From positions 30,947,001 to 31,011,000 of the forward strand of contig NC_135379.1 of NCBI RefSeq assembly GCF_049243985.1: 64,000 nt of DNA, written 5' to 3'. The notes under the pieces were generated by a model. That model did not search any database, was not told the origin of the DNA, and saw only the letters and a program-made list of their open reading frames with translations. Of this stretch, positions 46,114 to 58,730 are shown piece by piece (within the stretch, counting starts at the first letter, position 1; every line of letters begins with the position of its first letter). The position numbers and the translations under genes were made by a program. Source of the stretch: Paroedura picta (taxonomy: Eukaryota; Chordata; Lepidosauria; Squamata; Gekkonidae).

Positions 46114-48363
46114 TTTAGGGGACTTAAAGGGAAAAAATCTAAAATAAAAATGCAATGAAAATAATACGATGTAATTTTAGGAGCACCAATAACAAATATT
46201 TCAAGGCATTTAGCTGAAATTCACAAAGCAGGAGGTATCTGTTCTTGGCCTGGGCTATATATTGGGAAGAAAGGGCACCACTAAAATGCCCGGCTGCCTG
46301 TTGTGGTAGATTCTACCAGAAATGTGAAGTTTATATCTGGCTTAGTGAATGGGAAAGAAAGGTTTTTAATTAGTATGCAGTGAACACTGCTTAAAAGAAA
46401 GGAGAGGAGAAGAAGCAAATAAGTAGGATGTGATACTGGCGCAGAAACATCTCATATCAAACAAACCTGGTTTAAGTTTCTCTTTAAAGGCCATACCCAA
46501 ATAGCATATACATTTTGTATCCATTAGGATATAACAGCAGACTGTTAGGGCTCAAGCCAAGTTGGAACTCTGTATGGTTGTGATACACACATGTTTCCTA
46601 TGAGCTATTAATTCTTTGTTTCAAAAAAAAAAATCCTGGTCTTGTTAAAAGCCTTTTCTGTAAGACTTACCCCAAGCTAGCTCAAATAAAATAATTGCAC
46701 TGTTTATATGAAGGAGCTATGCCTCAAAGACCTTGATTCTTCATGGCCTCTGCAAAATTTTCTGCAGCTGTTACTCTCAACAGTATGGGAATAATTAGTA
46801 CAAGCATAGACACACCGTAGTAAAACAGAGCACTGCACCAGGCAGTGAGGCAAAATAGCCTCACTTTTACAATCCGTCTAGCACCATATTATTGGCACTG
46901 CTTATTCAGACTAGCTACTGCTTTTCTGATAAGTTTTTTAATATGCTGTAGCTTCATGAAGACTGTCTGAACACATATTGTCGAACAAATTACATTATTA
47001 AAGGGCAGAAGTCTCCCCGGCCTCAATTCTTTTATAGGTTCATGTTGTCACTTGCCTATTTTATTTCCTGTTCTTATGAAATAACCAGTAAACTACCAAT
47101 GAAGTCTCATTTTGATTAGCTGCCTCATCATACCTTGCAGTTGTGAATGCCCAGTGTCAGCTCTGTGTAAAAGCACTGCAGGGGCCTCATTCAGATTGAG
47201 AATGCAGTCAAAGAAGGACTCCAGCCTTCCCCCCCCGCTACTCAAGCCCAGTTTAAGGATTTGCAGGCATGAGAGCCATAGCAGGCCCTTGTTAGTTGTT
47301 AGTTGTTAGGTTCTGCGATGGAATGGGCCGCCTGCTCCACTGATCTTAAGCCTGTAGGCCCTGTTCCAGCCTTTTACTATTTTTCTTGGATGGGGCCTAT
47401 CTCCCTTTCTGCATCGCTGCCAGTACTCACTGACTTGAATCACCCTTCCCAAGGGACAGTGAGACCCCTTGGGTAGGTTCCTAGTGTTTGGGGGTTGAAA
47501 CACTGGGTCTTTGGGTCCTACCTGGAGAGTTGGCAACTATCCATTTTTGCCTTGATTACCTCCTCTGGGCCATCCCAACATGCCAGCACTACCCAAGCAG
47601 AGGAGACTAAGTGATCCAAAGCACAAGTCGCTTTTTAATACCAAAAACGCAAGTTTGTTGCACTATTTACACTTTAAAAATTGTAAATTAACAATCCCAC
47701 CAGCACACCATGTGATATAAAACAACTGCACTTTTAAACACACAGGGAATAACATAAAAGGGTAAAAAAAAATGCATTTCTCTTTCCCTACACTCCCTTA
47801 CTGAAGAGGGGGAGAGGATCCCTTTGCCAGTCACAACCCAGTCTCACCACTGCCTCCTGCACTTCAGGAGGTGAGGCTCCTTGCTGGCTGCTCCTCTGGC
47901 CTCTCACTTTGCCCTCTCCGCCTAGGGCAACCAGGGTCTTCTCTGGAGAAGGGATCTTGCAACCTTCCCCCTTGCAGGTGCCAGGAGAGACTGCCCCCTT
48001 CCAGGAGGGCTGGAGCCTAAATGCCCATGAACTCCTTGGCTCTAGATGGTTTCATATGATTTTTACATTGAAACAAAATAAAACCACTTTCATTCTGTAG
48101 ATCATGTCTTAGTCTATAGGCAGCAACATAAAAATCATGCATCCCATGTTGTGATGCTGCAATGGGGCAAAACGTGGTTGAAGTACATGGATCCTCATGA
48201 TTTTTGCTTGTTTGTTTTTCTTTTCCTGAACAAGCAAGGGGGGGAGACAATCTGAAAGGCAAATCTCGGCACACAGAAGTGCAGGTTTGGAGCACAGTAA
48301 CTTTAGAAATGAGGGCAAAAATAAGTCTTGTGAGGGAATGGCAACCAATGGGTATCAGGCTGT
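46114..48363. other. Intergenic, nothing recognised
   Basis: No exon or repeat family supported; a short tandem GTTAGTTGTTAG occurs at 47291. Confidence 0.45.
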
Positions 48364-48605
48364 CTTTGAACTGATGCCCTGACCAATCAGCAAAAGACTC
48401 CAATGAGCATTGGAGGCACAGGGGAGGGGGAGGGAGATAATCCGGGAAAACACAGAACATCTACACTTAATAGTGGGCGTTTGGGAGTGATTTTCTCAAA
48501 TGTAGGGAGTTCTATCCACTCCTGGATATCGCAGGGGATAGGCAGTTTCACCGCAGATCAATCATAGACGTTGCAGAAGGAAAATGGAAATCAAATAATG
48601 TGTAG
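48364..48605. repeat. Interspersed repeat family D, second copy
   Basis: Shares the ordered words listed for 3748-4010 and diverges in the middle, where it is shorter. Confidence 0.5.
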
Positions 48606-50069
48606 ATTACTTTTTTTTAGTACGGAGTCACCAGTGATAAGAAGCCCAGTGCAGATTCAGCCCATTTTTTCACCTGTTAACTTATTATGGAAACATCACC
48701 AATTAAATGGTGCAGAAGTATTTTTTACAAATCCAACATGCTACAAATTAAAATAATCTGCTTGCCCTGCAAATGTTAAAATGAGGAATGAGTGAAGTTT
48801 GAAAAAAATAGTGCACTTGTTCACATAATGTGGTTCAGTTAACATAGAACCAGATATAGCATTTATTTGGGCCTTAAAATACGAAGGCAAACTTGAAAAT
48901 GCTGCTACAATTTCATGCCTTTAGTAGATGGTACTCTATTTAGGCATAGCAGTAGCAGTGAACAGGTCTTCTTCTTTAAAAATTAGTGTTAAATTCAATT
49001 GGCAGCTTTGGGGAAGTTGGTAGATAGCAGAACCAGCAATTAAAAGTTGCAAGCATATCTGCTTGAACACCTCAAGGTTCTCAACCTAATGCAAACAATG
49101 TGTGTGATAAATAAAACTCTTATTCCTGTTATATTTTTAAAACCAGTTCCATTTTCATGGTTTGGCTGATGTACAATGCACCATAATACTATACAAACAA
49201 ACTTTTGCTCCTTTCCCTAGTGACTTTAATTTATGATATTTAGTGGTTTCCTGCAAGAGGAAATTATGATTGAAGGGCAGACCAAGATGTTCTGGCCTGC
49301 CTCATGCACCCAGTTATCAGCCGTCTCTGTACTGAGCACTCCACAAAAATTAGTCAACCAAAAGGCTCTCAGTAAACGCTACTAAGCCCCCCTGTGGGTA
49401 GCTGAAGGGAATTCTGGGTAGAGAACCGCATAACTAATGACTGTACCCTGGCTGGTTGAGGAAGCACTGCCATTTTTAACAGCTGCAACCATGATTAAAT
49501 AGCTATGGCAATTGGTTAAGGGCAAGACAGTACAAGACACAAGTTCTGATGAACAATTATTTTGTCACAGCCCAAATCCGCTCCAGTAAGCGAAGCTCAC
49601 AACAGTTAATAGCATCATTTTATAAAGACACCATGCCATTAATTACAGTTTTGTAGAATGAGTCCAATGGCATGAATAATTTATGCTATTCAGTTTTCAA
49701 AGGTGGGGGGGGCTCTATTACAGTTTAATCATCCAAGCATAATATGTCCTCTTTTCACACTGTTTAAATAGCTGCAGAATGTTTTACTTATCTGGGTTCC
49801 AGCCCCCCCCCCAAAAAAAAATACACGGGACTGAAATACAAGCCCAGAATAGAACTTTTGGATTTTTGCATTGCGTTATCTAGGGATGCAGCTCGTCACC
49901 ATCAATCAACAAAGGAAGGGGAAAGACTCTGATAAACAGCCAACAGAGATCCTCTACAAGTTACCCTTGGATTCTGAAATACATCCTTCTATTTCAGATG
50001 CATCACCGATTATGCACGGGGGGAGGGGGAGGCCGAGCCAATGTTCACATGGCAGTGGAGCAAATTTCT
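48606..50069. other. Intergenic, nothing recognised
   Basis: AT-rich, with G and C runs near 49706 and 49803. No gene supported. Confidence 0.45.
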
Positions 50070-50500
50070 GCTTGTGCATAACATCAACACTGATACGCCC
50101 CCCTCCTGGTCCTGGCCTGCTTTAGGGCCTCCAATGCCCCACGGCAAAGGAACACTGTTTTTTGGCATTTCTTTTTTTGCCGCAGCCACTATTGGTAGCC
50201 ATGCTGGGCCAGGCCTATGCAAACAGGGTACAGTGTCTCAGCAGGGACAGCAAATGAACCATTCGGCTTCACGGCACCGCAGAACTAGACAGGGCATTTT
50301 TTAACCTTCCACGAAGGTAGGATTGTCCTGCAATCCCACTCTCATGGAAGTGAAAAAGACCCACAAGGAAACACGGCGGAACCTCCCTGCCCTAGCAGGT
50401 GAGTATACACGCTGAAATCTGGGGCAGAACGTGTCTGTCAGGGGAACTCTTCCCCCATCAGTACAGGAGAAGCGGCAGAACATGCTGTTTTGCTGCAAGA
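50070..50500. repeat. Interspersed repeat family C, second copy
   Basis: GCCTCCAATGCCCCACGG, GGCATTTTTTAACC and GCGGAACCTCCCTGCC parallel the words at 2400-2760. An AC run follows at 50550-50570. Confidence 0.45.
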
Positions 50501-51020
50501 AACCAGTGGTGGCCCATCGTAGCTGCTGTCATGCATAATAGGTCCCAGTCACACACACACACACACACACTTTTTTTTCTTTTCAGAGAGCTTAATAATG
50601 AAGTGTCAGCCCTGTCTCAAATAATAAGTGATTATATGTCACAAGGGGAAATGTCAAGGTAAATTTGGTGTACAATGCCGAGCATAGGATGCATTTTACA
50701 AATTTACAGTATGTTCTGTGCCAGTGGCCAAGAAACCTGGGGGAATAGCAGTCTTTGGACTGGAATGTGCAAGGTTCATACTGATCATAAATTAAGTGCC
50801 ACTTTTACTGTCCCTCCTGTGTCACCTTTTTCAGAAGTATATATTTATAATCATATTAAAATATGAACTTATGACTTACACTGTAAGAATTCCTAGAATA
50901 TTTATTCTTTCCATTCACTGTGTCCTTAAACAAAACCTATGCCATAGTAAAAATGCACTTGTTGCACTATGCATTAGAGCTAAGAGTCCTCTGAGTCACA
51001 CTAGTAATCCATTTAGTACA

Positions 51021-51302
51021 AGAAGAAGAAGAAGAAGAGTTGGTTCTTATATGCCGCTTTTCTCTACCCAAAGGAGTCTCAAAGCAGCTTACAGTTGCTT
51101 TCCCTTTCCTCTCCCCACAACAGACACCCTGTGAGATAGGTGAGGCTGAGAGAACCCTGATATTACTGTTCAGTTAGAACAGCTTTATCAGTGCTGTGGC
51201 AAGCCCAAGGTCACCCAGCTGGCTGCATGTGGAGGAGCGGGGAATCAAACCCAGCTCACCAGATTCTAAGTCCGTACTCCTAACCACTACACCAAGCTGG
51301 CT
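51021..51302 (-). mobile_element. tRNA-headed SINE with L2-like tail
   Basis: Full-length-looking copy of the 3406 family with a short GAA tail; B box GGTTTGATTCCCC on the minus strand. Confidence 0.82.
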
Positions 51303-52151
51303 TTCGAGATCCTTCCTCAGTGGCCAATCTGTTCCTCCGGAGATCTGACAACAGGACATACAGGCCTTCCCCTGACATTACTTTTTGGCATTGATATTCA
51401 AAGGTTTACTGCCTCTAAATATGAAGATTCCCTTTAGTCCCTACCGTTAGTAGTCACTGATAGATCTGTCCTCCATTAATATGTTTTATCCCTTTTTAAA
51501 GCTGTCAATGCTTGTGGCCATCACTACATACTCTGGCAGTGATTTCTACATTTTACTCACCCATTGTGTAAAGAAGTGTTTCCTTTTGTTCATTCTGAAT
51601 CTATTACACATAACTTAATTGGATGCTCTCAAGTTCTGGTACTGTGCAACACTTTCTCTAACACATACATACTTTCATAAACCTCTGTCATGTACATACC
51701 GCCTTAGTTGTCCTCTAACTTAAGAAGTCCCTAGGCTCTTTGGCCTGTCCTCATGTGATAGCTTAACTGATGCAGCAATACAGCAACAGATAATGAACCA
51801 AGATAAAGCCCAGTCCTCCATCATAGTTGAGCACTAAATCATAACAGGCCATTAGAGACAGGAAATAAGTTTTAACCAAAGGCTATTAAAACATAAGGAA
51901 ACTTGCATAACTTGAGTAAATCTCATGGCCAAAGGAAGTTTCTATTATTAACAGTAGCACTGATAAATCAAGGCCCATGAAATGTGCCCCAAGGACTACT
52001 CACACAGGGGAAGTGCAACGTTTACCCCACTGTGGCAGTCGCCTGTGGTGGAAAGGCCCTTCACTGCGAAGTAAGAAATGGAGTAAACACTGCAGCTGTC
52101 ATTTTTTGCTTTTGAAAGAGCCACATGTAGGGTTGGGCGCTTCGGCGTCTG
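51303..52151. other. Intergenic, nothing recognised
   Basis: No gene supported. Confidence 0.4.
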
Positions 52152-52252
52152 AAGTGAGGGTGAGAGAACTCTGATAGAAGTACTCTGGAATCAAGCTCAG
52201 TTCTCCGGATTAGAGGCCACTGCTCTTAACCACTATACCACCCTGGCTCCCT
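52152..52252 (-). repeat. SINE head fragment
   Basis: GCTCTTAACCACTATACCAC and TCTCCGGATTAGAG match the head of the tRNA-headed SINE family. Confidence 0.6.
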
Positions 52253-52904
52253 TTAGATAATCCCCCCGTTATCATTATAACTAATATTAATCACTACTTT
52301 CCATGAGTATTGGTGGTCATGTGTTAAGATTTTAGCAAGCTAATTAAGGGACTGGGACATTAAAAACCAGAATAAAGTTACAACTAGCTGGGATTTAATG
52401 GGCTGTCTAATGATGAACGACAGGGCTTGACACAATTTCCTGTCTAGATGAAACTCTCAAAAGCTGTTGCACATTCCTAACCTAAGGCAAGTTAACCTTT
52501 CCAGTGAAGCTTATAAGGAGATAAAGAGGAAATATCCCCTATAGATTTGTAGGGTTCTAGTAGCCTTCAAATTTCTCTATTACTCAACAAAGTATCAGAA
52601 CCTGACAAGTAAAAAAAAAACCCCTCTGTTGCAGTTCTAAAATAATGCAAAATTTCAGGCCGAGACTTTGTATATGCTTGTAGATTCTCATACAAGCGAT
52701 GCTGAGAAGAGAAACAATATTTTTATATCTTGGAAAAAAGACTGATAGAGACACCTTTTAGATAGCAATATAGGGAACAAGAGGGGAAACCCAGAACCCC
52801 CTATAGTGTGGTAGGATGGGACAGGACCCTTTGCACCAATCACAATGGTGGGAGCCTCGTCAATTTTTTCCATTCCAAGTCATTACTTTTTTATAGACCT
52901 GAAT

Positions 52905-53210
52905 AGCACAGGCTAGCCTGATGTCATCCAACGCGGAAGCTAAGGAGCTTAGTCCTTGGATGAGAGACCACCTAGGAAGTCCAGCGCTGCTATGTAGAGA
53001 CAGGTAAAGACAGACCACCTCTGAACATCTCTTGCCTAGAAAACCCTATTGTAGGGGTGGCAAAACTGTAGCTCACCAGATGTTCAAAGACCAATTTACC
53101 ATGCTGGCAGGGGCTCATGAGAATTGTAGTCCATGAACATCTGAAGAGCTGCAGTTTGGCCGCCCCTGCCCTATGGGGTCTCCATCAGTCAGCTGTGACT
53201 CGATGGGGGG
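52905..53210 (+). mobile_element. 5S rRNA-derived SINE split by a foldback element
   Basis: The head keeps 5S words GCGGAAGCTAAGGAGC and CCTTGGATGAGAGACCACCT (5S: GGAAGCTAAGCAGG and TTGGATGGGAGACC). The body continues to 53043 and resumes at 53169-53210 (GTCAGCTGTGACTCGATGG). It is a retroposon and not a 5S gene: it lacks the 5S ends and carries a SINE body. 52253-52904 has nothing recognised. Confidence 0.78.
53052..53168. mobile_element. 117-bp foldback element in a 5S SINE
   Basis: Arms TAGGGGTGGCAAAACTG and CAGTTTGGCCGCCCCTG. Flanking 8-mers CCCTATTG (53044-53051) and CCCTATGG (53169-53176) match at 7 of 8. Related to, but diverged from, the 136-bp family. Confidence 0.82.
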
Positions 53211-54124
53211 AAATAGAATGCAATGAGAGGTTCACAAGATCACATCTATCTTTCTTGGAAAAACTTTTCCTCCCTTCATCTTCTGCTACTCATAAGGCTG
53301 TTATATTCATCTTAACATCTGTTATTTGGCCAATTCAATAAATATTCTTTCAATTAAAGGGAAAGGCCTACTGAACATCATTTTTCACTAACATCTGGAC
53401 ACCATACAATGAAAGAAGCTGGGAGGAGAAGTTTCTCAGAACATTTGTCACCAAATCATTTCTGACTACCTTAAAATTAGGATTTACATGAATATTTGTA
53501 CAGAGCTCACTCAACAATTACATGGACACAGTTGTGTGTAACAAATGTTTAATGGGCATTCAAAAGCTGTGAAGGCTGATTCCAAAATACCTTTGTTTAA
53601 TTTTTTCCCAAGTACATGAAACAGATTCTAGAAGAAATTGTATTGGATCCAAATATTTTCCTTAAAAAAAGAAGTCTGATACAGTAAGCCTTGTTCCATT
53701 GGAGGAAAAAAAACTCTCAACAGAAAAGAGTCCAACTCAGAAATTTTGAAATTAAATTTTATTTTGCAGCTGTATCTTGGTTTCTCCCTAAGACTGAATT
53801 TCATGAGTGCATAGGATCTAATACATATATTTCCTTATCCTATAAAAGTTCAGGAATAAGTGCAAGCAGCTAGGCAGGGAAAAGGAGAGAAAGCCAGCTC
53901 TGGAGCTACTGGTGGGTGTTGCTTTCTTTCTTTCAGTGTGTGAGGGTATATAGGTTGCAGGAGAGTGGGAGCTGTTTGTGTGTTGTTTTGCCTATTCCTT
54001 GCTTGGGTGGTAGGGGACTACAGCTAATCACATTAGCTGATTTGCATTGGCCACTTGGCCTGCCCTGGACTGGCCAGTGAGTTGGCCACAGGGAGATGCT
54101 TCACCGCAGGGAAAGGAGCAGGGC
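53211..54124. other. Intergenic, nothing recognised
   Basis: No gene supported. Confidence 0.4.
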
Positions 54125-54440
54125 CTATCTAAAAAGAAGCTAGATAGTCATCTTACAGAAATGATGATCTTCTGAACAAGCAGATTGTGGGTAGGTGGGC
54201 AGGAAGGGGGGTGTCAGTATTTGTATCCTGTGGTCCTTCCTCACTTACTCAGGGAATTGCTGATTGCCACTGTGGGAAGAATTTCCTCCAGGTTAGGCCG
54301 GATTACGGAGATTTTTGGTGTGGGGATCACTGGGGCATGAAATTGGGGTCACTGTGAGCAAGCAGATAGTTGTGAGTTCCTGCATGTTCAGGGGGTTGTA
54401 CTAGATTACCCTGGAGGTCCCTTCCAACTCTCATGATTCT
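54125..54440 (+). mobile_element. CR1 LINE 3' end
   Basis: The 3' UTR parallels 22230-22533 (GGGGGTTGTACTAGATTACC, CCTTCCAACTCTCATGATTC). 5' truncated. Confidence 0.82.
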
Positions 54441-56446
54441 AAGAGCAAGCAACTACAGTGATTCAAATATTGGCTATCCAAAAGTTTTATGAGGTGCCTA
54501 ATTTTTGATTTTGAGCAGAATTGTACCTTATTTGGAGTATTACAAAGACATTTCTTCCTTGAATAAATGAAAACAATTGTTCTTTGTTTTAGTGTTTAAA
54601 TTCTAACTCACCATTCTCACTTTTGGGACATAAGGTGGCATTTACTGAATATGGAAGTGGCTTGAAAAAAGGACTGCCATCAACGGAGGCTACTTCCATT
54701 CAAAAACAAGTCAATATTTCCTACCTTAGAAATGTCTTTGAATTCTGAAAAGTTAGGTAACTTTATACCAAGAGAGAACCTCATTTTGATACATTGAAGA
54801 GCAATAATATTTCCTTATATAAGTAAACTGATATGAAAGGCGGTCCCATCCAATTAACTTTGTGTTTCTGTACATGAATTTGCATAACTGTACCCATTCT
54901 TATGGACACCTTGTGAAGCTTCTTTTGCTAGCAGGAACTAATAACCCAGATAATTTATCTTCTCTCATGGATCTTTCTGCTTTTGTCACTCTGCATCCTA
55001 TTTATGTACAGGACAAATGTGCAAATTCAGTAATAAGGAAATAAGCAAGGTTGACGGAATGTTTAATAAATGTGAAAAGCTTGAAACATAAAAGTGTTGC
55101 CAAATAAAGTGTTACAAGTCTTGTGGATGGACACCCCCAAAATAATAAAACAGTAAATCCTGCTTCTAGGTTTCTGCCTTAAAGAGAAACGAGAATATAT
55201 TGAAGGGGGAGAAAGGTCTCTAGCTGCAAAGGGTATAACTGAACCCATATTTGAAATGCTGACAGATTACATGTGTGTGGGTTTATGTTCCTGAGGTCTT
55301 TCCCTGAGCTTACAAGGAACAATAGAGTCAATGTTTTGAACAAGTTCTGAGAAATGGCCAATTTGCAAATGTGCCATCTTTGTTCATCGCCCGAACCTAT
55401 TGGTGTAATATTACCTCAACAAATGACATCGTAAAACAGACAAAAACCTAGATAAAATCACTAAACATTTCAGTAACAGCTGCACTTTATTTTTTTAAAA
55501 AGATGTTACCAAAATTAAAGCAGAAAAGGGCAGCTAGAGACAATTCCCAAGTGAAAACTGGGAGGAAATAGGGCCCAAGCTCAGAAATAGAAAGCAGCAC
55601 ACCAATAGTCAAATATGTCCCAATTTCTATGGGAAAGTTTTCAAAAGGATTTTACACACTTTGTACCTTTAAAAAATGTGCTGGAGTAAAAAAAAAAAGG
55701 TCCTAGTAAAACACAGACTAGACATCTTGCATTCATAGATACCTGGAATTTGAGGGAAAGATCAGATAAATAAGTTCCTCCACATTTTACTGGGTTTCCT
55801 GATGATTTAAAATATTGACATTTTTAAAAACCAAGACACCTAACAAAATCTGTTCCAGACAGTAAGAACATGTAACTCACACACAAACAAAATAATAAAG
55901 TCTCAATTAAGAATACAAAGCTCTTCCCTTCTGGGTCAACATGGCTTGGTTCTAGAGAGCCTCTTTTGTGAGCACAGATAAAGCCTTAGTTTCAGCCACT
56001 TGCCATCCAGCTGCAGTTGCCATGTTGTGTTCAGAACCACTCCAGAGGACCCTTCTTTCAAGACCCAGGAGCTACTTTTTCAGGAGGGAAGATGGAAGGG
56101 GCTATGGCAGGAAGGAGAATCTCTAAAATCTCCTACAAACAGTTCTAAGGATTTGTTTGTAGACCAATATGGTAAGTAAAGTCATGTGGAGATTCCAAGT
56201 GACACGATCCAGATACAGATGTGATGTCTTGCTCTGATAAATCTGTTAATAGTCTAATCCATATCTCTTAGAAAATACCTCAAACTGGTTTCTAGAGATG
56301 TGGTATACATATATTTTCTACATAAATAAACCTCATCAAAAATAAGAGTACCCTGAATACTTTCCTGCATCCCTGTGACTCCTTTTGCTACCATTGTTTG
56401 GATCTCCTCCAGCGTGACTGAATTTTCCATTATTCAACTGTGGGTG
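54441..56446. other. Intergenic, nothing recognised
   Basis: AT-rich; no gene or repeat family supported. Confidence 0.45.
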
Positions 56447-57300
56447 TGTGACGGATTACACTCTTAAAAGCTTAGAAATGCTGTGCAGTATAAAGGACTG
56501 TGAAGGATTTATTCTTCACAGATACAATGAGCCTTGAGTGACAGGCTGCTCCAAGCAATCTGATTGGTTAGCATCAGTTTAGCAGAGAAAAACTTGATAG
56601 CTGCATGCTGAGGAGAGATTCAGTCAGATTTCTGCCTTGACTGAATTGGTTCTGATTTCAACCATAGCCGAGAGCAGTTTAACATAGACAGAGAATTGGG
56701 GGAAAGTTGGCAGAGAAGTTTTAGAAGTTAGGAGAAGACTCCCAATTGAGCCAAAGAAAGGCAATAGATCTTCTAGGGAGAGAAGAAAGTCCCCTACCTA
56801 ATCTAAATAGGGTAATAGTTCTGAAGAGTGCAGAGATCCCTGGTCTGGTGTGTTTAGAAAATGTATGTAGAAATCTTAAGAGTCAGCTAAAAACTCAAGA
56901 CGAGTACTGGTATTTCAAGAGAAGTACTGGAAAGAGTACACCAGCCTTCTGGAAACTAAAAGTCAGTGAATACTCAAGGAAAGTGTACCGAAGTGTTTGG
57001 CAAACATTGGAACAAAAGCCTCTCAGCATAAAGACTTTAAATAACTGTGAATTGCTTAAGAAACTCTCATTAGCCTGAAGAATAAGAAGGCAAGACTGTG
57101 CATATACTGGTTTTACCTCAGAATTATCTATATTTCGTTACCTTGGAAATTTCAACTCAATTTCACCTGACTTTCCCCTTCTATGTCAAATAAAACATTT
57201 CATTTTTGAATTTCCAAATTGTCTCAAATTTTCAGCAGTTTAAGAGTGTTAAGTTAAAGGTTTCTGATCTGAGCCAGAAGTAAAATAATATACTGTGACA
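56447..57300 (+). mobile_element. Possible solo LTR (fossil)
   Basis: An 854-base unit begins TGTGACGG and ends CTGTGACA, flanked by GGGTG and TGGTG (4 of 5 alike). It has a TATAAA at about 56491 and an AATAAA about 105 bases before the end. This fits a solitary long terminal repeat of a Gypsy- or ERV-like element. No internal region or partner LTR is seen in the window. Its age cannot be judged without copies. The 110-codon frame inside has no domain and is not treated as a gene. Confidence 0.4.
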
Positions 57301-58532
57301 TGGTGAGACAGCCAGAGTTCCTTCAGGAAAGAGGAAAACAGATCACTAGTGCTGCTCAGTCAGAAAGGAAAAGAAAAACGGAGGGAAATTCTTGCCTCCC
57401 TAGGGGGGAAGTAGACAGGGATGTTTATGCAGAAAGCTTGAGAACAAGTTGGAATTAATAGCTCACACCCTGAATAAATCTTTGTTGGTCTTAAAGGTGC
57501 TACTAGACTGATTTTATTGTACCATTACTTTGGTCAGGAATAGGGTACGAAATACTGTCCATTTGCCAAGTCCACATGGAATCACAGAGGCAAGGCCTGA
57601 AGAAAGATGGTGGAAGCCTGAATCTGAATTACAATACTGGCTGTCAGCCAGGCAAAGGCCACATTTTTGGTATTTATTGCAGAGTTCATATTGCCTTCAG
57701 TTAATGTCACAACCCCACACTCTGTCCTTTCAGTAGAGGCCCCGAGGCTCACACAGCCCTGGTAATTTATGCTCAGTGGTGTAGTCCAATCATTAGAGCC
57801 TAGCTTTCAACCACCACAAGTACAGTAATATGGTAGCTGTGGTCATTTAAGATTTTATAAGGGCCCTTTTGAACCACAGTATTTTAAAATCTCTGTCTAA
57901 CAACCAACCCTTCAGTCATGGTTTAAGATTTAAGTTAGTTACAATGAATGCCATTTTGTTAATTGGTGTAAAAAAGTCAGAACCAAGGTAGTAAAGGTAA
58001 TTAAGAACTTTTAAGATTGCATATGGTAATTTATGAGAGGAAGCCAAATTGATTATCATTATAAATGAGCTTCCATGATCTAATTAGGACAAATTAGAAG
58101 CTTGCTTTCCTCTGTTCATTTTTAGAAACCCTTTGGGGGTCCTGTTTAGCCCCTATCCAATTTTACCAACTTTGCAGCAAGATGTTCTCCTCCTAGTAGC
58201 ATTTTATAAAAGCCAGTCCAATTAAATGTTGCAATAAACCTTCAGACACCTGGAAGGTCTAACTGATGAGTGGTAGTTTGTATCCTTAAGGAAGCTTATA
58301 AACATAGCCTTAAACAAGGGAAAGTGTTTTTTCTTTAGAACGCTAAACTGATACCTTTACCATTTAAGTCACCTTTGCATTTGTAACTTCTTTCAGTTCT
58401 GGAAATACAACCCATCACTCCATGTATTTATCAGACTCCTGACATGCTGGATTATAAAATGGCTATATAAGATTCTTACAGATCTAACAACACTTTGATC
58501 ATGTTTGTTCCTCTCTTTCTGTCTTTCTTTTC
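57301..58532. other. Intergenic
   Basis: A fragment of the GACCAACAAG-type repeat lies at 57470-57525 (TTTGTTGGTCTTAAAGGTGC). Nothing else recognised. Confidence 0.45.
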
Positions 58533-58730
58533 CATCAAGCCACAACTGACTTCATATGGCAACTTCATAGAGGTTTCAAGGAAAGATATGTTCAAAGACA
58601 GTTTGCCATTGAATGCCTCTGCATGGTTAACTATAGTTGTCCTTGATATTCTCCCATCCAAATAATAATCAAGTTAACCCTGCTTAACTTCTGAAATATG
58701 ACAAGACCAGGCTAGCCTGGGCTATCAAGC
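58533..58730 (-). mobile_element. 5S rRNA-derived SINE
   Basis: On the minus strand: AGAAGTTAAGCAGGGTTAAC and ATTTGGATGGGAGAATATCA (5S head), the body, and the end GTCAGTTGTGGCTTGATGG. Diverged. Confidence 0.75.

Noticed and set aside
52905-53043. 5S rRNA gene
   Set aside because: Internal 5S words only, without intact ends, followed by a SINE body; a retroposon.
56746-57078. 110-codon plus-strand frame in AT-rich DNA
   Set aside because: No recognisable domain and it lies inside a likely solo LTR; not a host gene on present evidence.
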